In this document: positions 1 through 6,289 of the stretch, piece by piece
Numbering within the stretch: position 1 is the first letter of the stretch
Layout of the letters: every line of letters begins with the position of its first letter
Source of the DNA: an uncultured Odoribacter sp.
GTDB taxonomy: Bacteria; Bacteroidota; Bacteroidia; Bacteroidales; Marinifilaceae
Direction of reading: 5' to 3'
NCBI GenBank assembly: GCA_905204385.1
Contig: CAJKZL010000195.1
Coordinates: 1 to 6,289 of the forward strand
DNA: 6,289 bases
Position numbers and translations under genes: made by a program
The notes under the pieces: model-generated
The model's database searches: none
Seen by the model: the letters and a program-made list of their open reading frames with translations, nothing else
Told to the model about the DNA's origin: nothing

Positions 1-484
1 CCTGGCACGCATGCCCGCAGTGGAATTGATTATGGCGGATGGCAAACGGTATCCGGAAAGCGGTAAAATCGAGACCATAAGCGGAGTGATCGATCCAGCC
101 ACCGGTTCGGTGAGTTTACGGGCCACCTTTAAAAATCCGCAACAGTTATTAAGGAGTGGAGGGGTAGGAAATGTCAGCATCCCTTCGAAATTGGAAAATG
201 TGATTGTCATTCCTCAAAAGGCAACCTATGAATTGCAGGATAAAAAATTTATCTATGTCGTTCAGGAAGACTCGAAAGTACGGAATACGGAAATCGAGGT
301 TTTCAAGCTGGATGACGGAAAAAATTACGTGGTCACTTCGGGCTTAGAGCCTGGCGAGCGCATGGTGGTAGAAGGAGTCGGCACTTTAAGCGCCGGCATT
401 CAGATCCGTCCCATCACTCCCGAGGAATCCGCAGCGCGTTTGAGTGCTGCAACGCAAGTGACTGCCGGCGCCGATAAAAAATAA
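1..484 (+). CDS. RND efflux membrane-fusion protein (AcrA/MexA type), C-terminal part, cut by left edge
   Basis: This is the periplasmic adaptor that links the inner-membrane RND transporter to the outer-membrane channel. The reading frame is open to the left edge: the three codons before the ATG at 11 (Leu-Ala-Arg, from position 2) are in frame, so that ATG is internal and not the start. About 160 residues remain. They cover the end of the beta-barrel domain (V-I-D-P-A-T-G-S-V-S-L-R-A-T-F, matching the family pattern VDxxTGxxxLRAxFxNP), then L-L-R-S-G-G where Proteobacterial members have LLPGM. The membrane-proximal domain follows, from about N-V-I-V-I-P-Q-K-A through G-L-E-P-G-E-R-M-V-V-E-G-V. 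The last residues are an Ala/Thr/Lys-rich tail. The missing part would hold the lipoprotein signal, the alpha-hairpin and most of the lipoyl domain. The transporter gene starts 20 bp downstream, confirming the operon. The family is certain; the substrate cannot be told from this fragment. Confidence 0.95.
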   Translation, partial: LARMPAVELIMADGKRYPESGKIETISGVIDPATGSVSLRATFKNPQQLLRSGGVGNVSIPSKLENVIVIPQKATYELQDKKFIYVVQEDSKVRNTEIEVFKLDDGKNYVVTSGLEPGERMVVEGVGTLSAGIQIRPITPEESAARLSAATQVTAGADKK

Positions 485-494
485 CCCGATAAAA

Positions 495-504
495 AGGAAA
501 GAAA
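495..504 (+). promoter_or_regulatory. Shine-Dalgarno-like site before the RND transporter gene
   Basis: The 20-bp gap after the membrane-fusion gene is A-rich and contains AGGA at 495-498, six bases before the ATG at 505. This is a plausible ribosome-binding site and supports that start. Bacteroidota often initiate without strong Shine-Dalgarno pairing, so its contribution is uncertain. Confidence 0.45.
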
Positions 505-3500
505 ATGAAATTAGACAGATTTATAAACCGCCCGGTGTTATCGACGGTGATTTCGATAGTCATCGTAATTCTCGGCGTATTAGGGCTTGTTTCCCTGCCT
601 GTATCGCAATATCCGGATATAGCCCCGCCGACAATCCGGGTACAGACGACTTATACGGGAGCAAATGCCCAAACGATACTGAATAGCGTGATAGCTCCGT
701 TGGAAGAACAAATCAACGGAGTGGAAGATATGATGTATATGAGTTCTACGGCAACCAATACGGGGGATGCTTCTATCGAGATCTATTTCAAACAGGGGAC
801 TGACCCGGACATGGCAGCGGTGAATGTACAGAACCGGGTGACGAAAGCCCAGGGGTTCTTGCCGGCTGAAGTGACCAAGGTGGGGGTGATTACCCAAAAG
901 CGCCAATCGAGCATGTTGCTCGGCTTTTCTTTTTACAGTTCGGATGACAAATACGATAATGAATTTCTGGAAAATTATATCAACATCAATATTATACCGG
1001 AAATCAAGCGTATCCAGGGCGTGGGCGACGCTATGGTCCTGGGAACCGACTATTCGATGAGAATTTGGTTGAAGCCCGACGTAATGGCTCAGTATAAACT
1101 GATGCCGACGGATGTGTCGCAAGCCCTGGCTGAACAGAATGTGGAAGCGGCTCCGGGACAGTTCGGAGAACAGGGTAACCAGTCTTTTCAGTATGTGATG
1201 AAATACAAAGGGCGTTTGCAGACCCAGGAAGAATTTGAAAATATAGTGATACGGGCGACTCCGGGGGGAGAAGTGTTAAGATTGAAAGATATTGCCGATA
1301 TCGAATTGGGACGCCTTTCTTATGGCTTTCAGAATAACGTGAACGGTCATCCCGGGGTAACGGCCATTATCTTCCAAACAGCGGGTTCCAACGCCACTAC
1401 GATCATTCAGGATATCCAGGATTATCTTTCCAAAGTGGAGCCCACTTTACCTCCCGGAGTAAAGATTGTGGAATTGCTGAACGCCAACGACTTTTTGTTC
1501 GCTTCCATCCATGAGGTGCTTAAGACTTTGATCGAAGCCTTCATTCTGGTGTTTCTGGTGGTATACATTTTCTTACAGGATTTCCGTTCAACGCTGATTC
1601 CGGCGATAGCGATTCCGGTAGCTTTGGTCGGAACTTTTTTCGGGCTTTACCTGATCGGTTTCAGTGTCAATCTTTTGACTCTTTGTGCTATGGTATTGGC
1701 GATAGCGATTGTGGTCGACGATGCTATAATAGTGGTGGAAGGGGTTCATGCCAAATTGGACCAGGGGTATAAATCCGCCCGTCTGGCGTCTATAGATGCC
1801 ATGAGTGAACTTGGGGGAGCGATCGTTTCTATCACTTTAGTTATGATGTCGGTATTTATACCGGTTAGTTTTATGGGAGGCACTTCCGGTACCTTTTACC
1901 GCCAGTTCGGTTTAACCATGGCGATCGCTATCGGGTTGTCGGCCGTCAATGCTCTTACCCTCAGTCCTGCTCTTTGTGCTATGTTCCTGAAGCCACACGA
2001 TAAAAACGGGAAGAAAAAGAAATCGACATTCGTGGAACGTTTTCACCTGGCTTTTAATGCTGCTTATGAGGTGACTTTAAGAAAATATGAGAAAGCCGTC
2101 GGTTTTTTTATACGACGCAAAGCGATATCGTTCGTTGTGGTGGCCGCCACGGTGGTTTTGATGATTTTTCTGATGAATATCACACCGACCGGATTGGTAC
2201 CCAATGAAGATACCGGAACGATTTTTGCCGTTGTCGATATGGCTCCGGGCACTTCGCAGGAGCGCACCAATGAGGCGATGAAACAGGTGGACAGCTTGGT
2301 TGCAGCTAATCCTGCCGTCAAAAGCCGTACACAGATTACCGGTTATAGCTTCCTGGCCGGTCAGGGTAATTCATACGGTACTCTCATTATCAAGCTGAAA
2401 GATTGGGACGAGCGGAGTAAAGGCCAGGATGCCAACGCCGTTATCGGAACTTTATATATGCAGGCGAGAACCCTGATCAAGGATGCACGGGTGTTGTTGT
2501 TCGCACCGCCGATGATTCCCGGATACAGCGTTACCAACGGATTTGAATTCAACTTACAGGATAAGACGGGAGGTGATTTGAACTCATTTTACGGAGTTGC
2601 TCAGGATTTTCTGGAAAAACTGAAGGAAAGACCGGAAATTGCGACTGCGCAGACCTCTTTCAATCCGACGTTCCCTCAATACATGATCGACATCGACGCT
2701 GCACAATGCAAGCAAGCGGGCATCAGTCCGGGCGATATCCTGACCACTTTACAAGGTTATTACGGAGGAATCTATGCTTCGAATTTCAACCGTTTCGGAA
2801 AATTATACCGGGTAATGATACAGGCAGATCCCAAGTACCGGATCAATCCTGAATCGCTGCAGAATATCAAAATACGCAATGGAAACGAAATGGCGCCGAT
2901 CAGCCAGTTTATGACCCTGAAGAAAGTATACGGTCCGGATAATATCAAGCGTTTTAATATGTTTACCTCGATGAGTGTAAACGGCGCTCCTACTGACGGA
3001 TATAGTTCGGGCGAAGCCATCAGGGCTATCGAAGAAACGGCTGCACAATTCCTGCCTACAGGCTACGGTTTCGAATTTTCGGGAATGACCCGGGAAGAGC
3101 AGGGAAGCAGCGGCAGCTCGACGGCTATTATTTTTGCATTGTGTTTCGTATTCGTTTATTTATTGCTGAGTGCCCAATACGAAAGCTATATTTTACCTTT
3201 GGGAGTACTTCTTTCCGTTCCCTCCGGTTTGATGGGAAGTTTTGTCTTTGCTCATATCATGGGCGTTGAAAACAACATTTACATGCAGATCGCCTTGATC
3301 ATGCTCATCGGCTTGCTGGCAAAAAATGCCATTCTGATTACAGAATTTGCTTTGGACCGCCGCAAAACCGGAATGAGTATTACCGATGCGGCCATATCCG
3401 GGGCATCGGCCCGTTTGCGGCCTATTCTGATGACCTCATTGGCCATGGTAATCGGCTTGTTGCCTTTGATGTTCGCTCACGGTGTGGGCGCGAACGGAAA

Positions 3501-3678
3501 CAGCACCCTGGGAACGGGAGCAATCGGAGGCATGCTTATCGGAATGATATGCCAGATTTTTATTGTACCGGCTCTATTTGTTGCTTTCGAATATCTCCAG
3601 GAAAAAGTGAAGCCTATCGAATGGCATGATATGGATAACTCAGATATCGAATCGGAAATCGAACAGTATACGAAATAA
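505..3678 (+). CDS. RND multidrug efflux transporter, HAE1 family (AcrB/MexB type)
   Basis: Proton-driven inner-membrane pump that takes up substrates from the periplasm or membrane and passes them to the outer-membrane channel; it acts as a trimer. At 1057 residues it matches the family (AcrB has 1049). Visible parts in order: TM1 (about 9-29), first periplasmic porter loop (30-335), TM2-TM6 (338-495), TM7 (541-557), second periplasmic loop beginning at P-N-E-D-T-G (566-571), and TM8-TM12 (873-1035). The hydrophilic, acidic tail ends E-I-E-Q-Y-T-K. The proton-relay residues are present: D405-D406 in TM4 (V-V-D-D-A-I), K940 in TM10 (L-A-K-N-A-I-L), and R970 and T977 in TM11 (R-L-R-P-I-L-M-T-S). 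These correspond to AcrB D407, D408, K940, R971 and T978 (residue numbers recalled), so the pump should be active. The phenylalanine cluster of the AcrB distal pocket is mostly changed (see findings), so AcrB's drug range should not be assumed. It is flanked by its adaptor and channel genes. An HAE1 assignment is far better supported than a heavy-metal (CusA) type. Confidence 0.97.
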   Translation: MKLDRFINRPVLSTVISIVIVILGVLGLVSLPVSQYPDIAPPTIRVQTTYTGANAQTILNSVIAPLEEQINGVEDMMYMSSTATNTGDASIEIYFKQGTDPDMAAVNVQNRVTKAQGFLPAEVTKVGVITQKRQSSMLLGFSFYSSDDKYDNEFLENYININIIPEIKRIQGVGDAMVLGTDYSMRIWLKPDVMAQYKLMPTDVSQALAEQNVEAAPGQFGEQGNQSFQYVMKYKGRLQTQEEFENIVIRATPGGEVLRLKDIADIELGRLSYGFQNNVNGHPGVTAIIFQTAGSNATTIIQDIQDYLSKVEPTLPPGVKIVELLNANDFLFASIHEVLKTLIEAFILVFLVVYIFLQDFRSTLIPAIAIPVALVGTFFGLYLIGFSVNLLTLCAMVLAIAIVVDDAIIVVEGVHAKLDQGYKSARLASIDAMSELGGAIVSITLVMMSVFIPVSFMGGTSGTFYRQFGLTMAIAIGLSAVNALTLSPALCAMFLKPHDKNGKKKKSTFVERFHLAFNAAYEVTLRKYEKAVGFFIRRKAISFVVVAATVVLMIFLMNITPTGLVPNEDTGTIFAVVDMAPGTSQERTNEAMKQVDSLVAANPAVKSRTQITGYSFLAGQGNSYGTLIIKLKDWDERSKGQDANAVIGTLYMQARTLIKDARVLLFAPPMIPGYSVTNGFEFNLQDKTGGDLNSFYGVAQDFLEKLKERPEIATAQTSFNPTFPQYMIDIDAAQCKQAGISPGDILTTLQGYYGGIYASNFNRFGKLYRVMIQADPKYRINPESLQNIKIRNGNEMAPISQFMTLKKVYGPDNIKRFNMFTSMSVNGAPTDGYSSGEAIRAIEETAAQFLPTGYGFEFSGMTREEQGSSGSSTAIIFALCFVFVYLLLSAQYESYILPLGVLLSVPSGLMGSFVFAHIMGVENNIYMQIALIMLIGLLAKNAILITEFALDRRKTGMSITDAAISGASARLRPILMTSLAMVIGLLPLMFAHGVGANGNSTLGTGAIGGMLIGMICQIFIVPALFVAFEYLQEKVKPIEWHDMDNSDIESEIEQYTK

Positions 3679-5069
3679 TGAGAAATATGAAGCTAAAAAT
3701 TATAATTTATCCGTTGTGCATAGCTGCTCTTTCGAGCAGTTGCCATATCTATCAAAAATATGAACGGCCGGAAATCAGTACCGCAGGCTTATACCGGGAT
3801 CCGGTATCGGTTACAGATACCCTGGCCTCGGATACTGCCAACATGGCCGGCTTACCCTGGGAAAAGCTTTTTGCCGATCCTTATTTACAGGATTTAATCC
3901 GTTCCGGTCTGGAGAGAAATACCGATTTACAAACGGCTTTGCTTCGCGTCAGGGAGTCACAGGCCAACCTGATGACCTCGCGTTTGTCCTATCTTCCTTC
4001 GTTATCGCTTTCTCCCCAAGGAGGGGTAAGCAGTTTCGACAAACATCAGGGTAACTGGTCGTGGTCGTTACCTGTCGCCGGTAGTTGGGAAATCGACCTT
4101 TTCGGGAAAACACTGAATGCGAAAAGAGCTGCCAAGGCGGCCCTGTTGCAGAGCGAAGCCTATCGGCAAGCAGTGCAAACACAGGTAGTAGCTGCTATTG
4201 CCAACTATTATTATATGTTGTTGATGCTCGACCGACAGTTGGAGATCACCGAAAGGACTTCCGGTTTGTGGGCTAAAAATGTGGAAACCATGAAAGCCAT
4301 GAAAGAAGCCGCCATGGTAAACGAGGCCGGAGTGGTACAAAGCGAAGCGAATTATTATGCGGTTATAGCTTCGGTTGCCGACTTGAAAGATCAGATCCGG
4401 CAAACGGAGAATTCCCTTTCGCTATTACTTAGGGAAGCACCGCAGACTATCCGGAGAGGAAAGCAGGAAGAGCAGGTTTTACCCGGGGTATTGATTGCAG
4501 GGGTACCGGTACAGTTATTGTCGAATCGTCCGGATGTCAGGGTGGCCGAGATGGCCTTGGCGGGAACATATTATAATGCCAATGAAGCGAGGGCAGCCTT
4601 TTACCCTTCAGTGCCCATCAGCGGCACTTTCGGTTGGACGAATCAAGCCGGAAATGTGATTGTCAATCCCGGAAAAATGATTGCTTCCGTTCTTGGATCG
4701 TTGACTCAGCCTTTGTTTTACCGGGGCGCGAATATAGCAAGACTTAAAATTGCTAAAGCGCAACAAGAGGAAGCCATGTTGAGCTTTGAACAGGCAATCT
4801 TAAATGCAGGTGCCGACGTCAGCGATGCACTAAGTCTGTATGAATCGGCCAAACAGAAGTCCATTCAGCGTATCCGTCAGATTCAGGCTTTGGAAAAATC
4901 CGTGGAGTACACCCAGGAATTGCTATCGTTAGGCACTTCTACCTATCTGGAAGTACTCACCGCCCAGCAATCCTTGTTGAATGCCCAACTCTCTGAAGTT
5001 GCCGACCGCTTTCAACAAATGCAGGCTGTAGTAAACCTTTACCATGCCCTCGGGGGTGGTACAAAGTAA
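3678..5069 (+). CDS. Outer-membrane efflux channel lipoprotein (TolC/OprM/NodT family)
   Basis: This is the outer-membrane and periplasmic tunnel of the tripartite pump. The 463-residue length fits the OprM-like group. The N-terminus is a lipoprotein signal: basic start, hydrophobic stretch, then L18-S-S-S-C22, with C22 the predicted lipidated residue, so it should be anchored in the outer membrane. Two outer-membrane-efflux repeats follow. The first (about 58-255) contains S-W-E-I-D-L-F-G (136-143). The second (about 270-460) contains S-N-R-P-D-V (282-287) with A-E shortly after, then F-Y-P-S, Q-P-L-F-Y-R-G, Y-L-E-V-L-T-A-Q-Q-S-L and the final L-G-G-G (458-461). All are hallmarks of the family. 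The ATG overlaps the transporter's stop codon by one base (TAATG), suggesting translational coupling. A second in-frame ATG at 3687 (residue 4) would leave the signal peptide intact, so the exact start is not fixed. The gene is complete with no visible defect. Confidence 0.96.
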   Translation: MRNMKLKIIIYPLCIAALSSSCHIYQKYERPEISTAGLYRDPVSVTDTLASDTANMAGLPWEKLFADPYLQDLIRSGLERNTDLQTALLRVRESQANLMTSRLSYLPSLSLSPQGGVSSFDKHQGNWSWSLPVAGSWEIDLFGKTLNAKRAAKAALLQSEAYRQAVQTQVVAAIANYYYMLLMLDRQLEITERTSGLWAKNVETMKAMKEAAMVNEAGVVQSEANYYAVIASVADLKDQIRQTENSLSLLLREAPQTIRRGKQEEQVLPGVLIAGVPVQLLSNRPDVRVAEMALAGTYYNANEARAAFYPSVPISGTFGWTNQAGNVIVNPGKMIASVLGSLTQPLFYRGANIARLKIAKAQQEEAMLSFEQAILNAGADVSDALSLYESAKQKSIQRIRQIQALEKSVEYTQELLSLGTSTYLEVLTAQQSLLNAQLSEVADRFQQMQAVVNLYHALGGGTK

Positions 5070-5107
5070 TTATTTTAAAACCGATCAATTTATTAAAAAG
5101 TTTCGTT

Positions 5108-5887
5108 ATGATTAGTCCGTCAGCTTATGTCGATCCGGATGCACGGATAGGGAAAAATGTTACGATTCACCCTTTTGCTTATATAGATAAAAACGTGGAA
5201 ATCGGGGATAATTGTACGATTATGCCTTATGCCAGCATTCTGAGCGGTACACGTATGGGAACAGGCAATGTCGTCTACCAGGGTGCCATTATCGGTGCTA
5301 CGCCTCAGGATTTCAAATACAAGGGCGAGCCTACGCTGCTCAAAATCGGAAATAACAACACTATCCGCGAGAAAGTATTGATCAACAGAGGAACCAATCT
5401 TACGGATTGTACCTTGGTGGGAGATGGGAATTTTCTGTTGGAAAGCGTTCACCTGGCTCACGATACCCATTTAGGTAATTACTGTGTATTGGGAAATGGT
5501 GCGAAGACAGCCGGCAATTGCATTATAGACGATCATGCTATTGTCGGCAGTGAAGTGATTTTAAAACATGGCTGCCGGGTAGGAAGCTGGGCTTTATTGA
5601 AAGACGGCTGTCGGGCAGGCAGGGACGTTCCTCCGTTTATTGTAGCCGCCCATAATCCCATTGCCTACTACGGCATTAATGCGGTCATTCTGGCCAAAGA
5701 ACATCAATTGTCTGAAGAGATTTTAGATGATATTGCAAAAGCTTACAGACAAATTTATCAATGCGGAACAAGCTTGGAAAATGCACTCCGGCGAATTCGC
5801 GAAATTGTACCTTCAGGTCCGGAAATTGATTATTTACTGGAGTTTATCGAAAATTCCAGAAAAGGAATCATCGGAACGAGCCTGTAA
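5108..5887 (+). CDS. lpxA: LpxA-family acyl-ACP:UDP-N-acetylglucosamine O-acyltransferase, possibly a second copy
   Basis: LpxA moves a 3-hydroxyacyl chain from acyl carrier protein to the 3-OH of UDP-GlcNAc, the first cytoplasmic step of lipid A synthesis. The 259-residue protein is the usual length (E. coli about 262). Residues 1-175 are imperfect hexapeptide repeats of a left-handed beta-helix (for example I-G-K-N-V-T, I-G-D-N-C-T, V-G-D-G-N-F). LpxA signatures are Q-D-F-K-Y-K-G-E (67-74) and H-L-A-H-D (115-119), where H118 aligns with the catalytic His125 of E. coli and H115 with His122. D-V-P-P (173-176) marks the end of the helix. A C-terminal helical region (about 198-250) carries A-Y-R-Q-I-Y, typical of LpxA. 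E. coli His144 aligns with N137. The ATG at 5108 starts at the family's usual N-terminus; it follows a 38-bp AT-rich gap with no clear Shine-Dalgarno or promoter, so read-through from the pump genes is likely. In this phylum lpxA usually sits with lpxD and a fused lpxC-fabZ; neither is in view, so this may be a paralogue. Confidence 0.88.
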   Translation: MISPSAYVDPDARIGKNVTIHPFAYIDKNVEIGDNCTIMPYASILSGTRMGTGNVVYQGAIIGATPQDFKYKGEPTLLKIGNNNTIREKVLINRGTNLTDCTLVGDGNFLLESVHLAHDTHLGNYCVLGNGAKTAGNCIIDDHAIVGSEVILKHGCRVGSWALLKDGCRAGRDVPPFIVAAHNPIAYYGINAVILAKEHQLSEEILDDIAKAYRQIYQCGTSLENALRRIREIVPSGPEIDYLLEFIENSRKGIIGTSL

Positions 5888-5907
5888 TACATGTTCCTAT
5901 ATCCCGG

Positions 5908-5959
5908 TCGATGCACCCTTATTTCCGTTTCAGGAGATCCGGAAATAAGGGTGTGTCGA
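5908..5959 (+). terminator. Strong hairpin after the acyltransferase gene, probable terminator
   Basis: A 14-bp perfect inverted repeat (5914-5927 with 5940-5953, C-A-C-C-C-T-T-A-T-T-T-C-C-G in the left arm) has a 12-base loop. The pairing continues outward through two G-U wobbles and four Watson-Crick pairs, giving about 20 continuous base pairs (5908-5927 with 5940-5959). It begins 20 bases after the lpxA stop, between two converging genes. On the + strand a short T-rich run (TTTATAT from 5960) follows, which is weak for a classical intrinsic terminator. On the - strand no T tract follows, so a role for the alaX-like gene is less certain. Confidence 0.65.
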
Positions 5960-5969
5960 TTTATATCGA

Positions 5970-5994
5970 TGCCTGAATGTGGAAATTTCAGGCA
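5970..5994. repeat. Second small inverted repeat in the convergent gap
   Basis: An 8-bp perfect stem (5970-5977 with 5987-5994; left arm T-G-C-C-T-G-A-A) encloses a 9-base loop. It lies 13 bases beyond the end of the converging minus-strand gene. It could help end that transcript, but reading on the - strand it is followed by mixed A/T sequence and not by a T run. It might also be chance. Confidence 0.35.
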
Positions 5995-6007
5995 AAAATT
6001 TCCTTTC

Positions 6008-6289
6008 TTAACGGGCTTCCAGCCTGAAACGGATTCTCAGACAATGGTTGTCGAAGTCGGTGCTTGTGATCCGGTATCTTCCGATTTCCGAAGTATTTCC
6101 GACATGTTGCCCGATACAGGCGCAAGCATCATAATCCCCGATTTTCACAATACGTAAAGTTTCGCCGGTTTCCTCGGGCAGTTTACTCAGATCGATTCCC
6201 CCGGGAACCTTGTCGCGGGGGACAAATTCGATGCTAACGGGCAGATTCCGGCCGATCACTTCATTGACTTTGTTTTCGATAGTAGCGAT
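6008..6289 (-). CDS. AlaX-type alanyl-tRNA editing protein, C-terminal part, cut by right edge
   Basis: AlaX proteins are free-standing relatives of the alanyl-tRNA synthetase editing domain; they hydrolyse tRNA(Ala) mischarged with serine (or glycine) in the cytoplasm. The frame is open through position 6289 (I-A-T-I-E-N-K-V-N-E-V-I-G-R-N-L-P-V), so the GTG at 6259 is not a true start and the gene begins beyond the window. The 93 residues present contain D-A-C-A-C-I-G-Q-H-V, whose C-x3-H pair (codons at 6116-6118 and 6104-6106) matches the zinc-binding CxxxH of the editing domain. It is followed by N-T-S-E-I-G-R-Y-R-I, the usual (T/S)-(S/G)-E-I-G stretch. The first zinc pair (HxxxH) would be in the missing part. 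The protein ends about 31 residues after the CxxxH histidine with no C-Ala domain, which argues for stand-alone AlaX and against full AlaRS. It converges on lpxA with a 120-bp gap and is not part of that operon. Confidence 0.85.
   Translation of the reverse strand: MATIENKVNEVIGRNLPVSIEFVPRDKVPGGIDLSKLPEETGETLRIVKIGDYDACACIGQHVGNTSEIGRYRITSTDFDNHCLRIRFRLEAR

Noticed and set aside
580..1122. 180-codon open frame on the - strand
   Set aside because: It lies wholly inside the RND transporter gene on the opposite strand. Its product is rich in His, Arg and Ile with no recognisable domain, as expected of a shadow of the coding frame.
1600..1935. Recurring GCGATAGCGATT-like motif in the transporter gene
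   Set aside because: The copies encode Ala-Ile-Ala-Ile stretches of membrane helices; codon choice explains the similarity and no repeat element is needed.
2064..3048. Several 63-85 codon open frames on the - strand
   Set aside because: All are antisense to the conserved transporter frame, overlap each other and show no recognisable protein features.
3949..4403. Short open frames on both strands inside the channel gene
   Set aside because: They overlap the well-supported channel coding frame and have no domain or start-site support.
5070..5107. Possible Bacteroidota promoter (TAnnTTTG type) before lpxA
   Set aside because: The gap is AT-rich, but no convincing -7 TAnnTTTG with a -33 TTTG was found.
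5120..5470. 116-codon antisense open frame within the acyltransferase gene
   Set aside because: It is a shadow of the hexapeptide-repeat coding frame, whose repeated Ile/Gly/Asn codons keep the opposite strand free of stops.
5727..6157. Two + strand open frames of 73 and 88 codons at the end of lpxA and across the convergent gap
   Set aside because: One overlaps the lpxA end out of frame and the other runs through the hairpins and antisense to the AlaX frame. Neither resembles a protein.

Overview
The window looks like ordinary chromosomal DNA from a mid-GC member of the Bacteroidota, most likely Bacteroidales. I infer this from protein character: the outer-membrane channel is a lipoprotein whose mature end reads C-H-I-Y-Q-K-Y-E-R-P-E, the membrane-fusion protein has the 'LLRSGG' version of the usual 'LLPGM' motif, and the acyltransferase reads like a Bacteroidales LpxA. 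Start codons also mostly lack a strong Shine-Dalgarno sequence. The genus cannot be named from the sequence alone.

Positions 1-5069 hold a tripartite RND multidrug-efflux operon on the + strand in the standard order. It comprises the C-terminal part of the periplasmic membrane-fusion protein (cut by the left edge), the complete inner-membrane HAE1/AcrB-type transporter (505-3678), and the complete outer-membrane TolC/OprM-type factor (3678-5069). The gene spacings are 20 bp and then a 1-base TAATG overlap, so the three are very probably co-transcribed. Together they would form an envelope-spanning, proton-driven pump. The proton-relay residues of the transporter are intact, but the phenylalanine-rich drug pocket known from AcrB is largely replaced. 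No regulator or operon promoter is visible; both would lie to the left of the window.

An LpxA-family acyltransferase gene (5108-5887, +) follows after only 38 bp. It would carry out the first step of lipid A synthesis or a paralogous acyl transfer. Its place behind an efflux operon, with none of the usual lpx neighbours in view, suggests it may be a second LpxA copy. It could be read through from the pump operon.

The right end (6008-6289, - strand) is the C-terminal part of an AlaX-type tRNA-editing protein, cut by the window edge. It converges on the acyltransferase gene. The 120-bp gap between them (5888-6007) carries a strong 20-bp hairpin and a smaller 8-bp one, the first being a good candidate transcription terminator. 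I found no RNA genes, mobile elements, CRISPR array or evident new system. The findings below are points of modest interest in an otherwise ordinary region.
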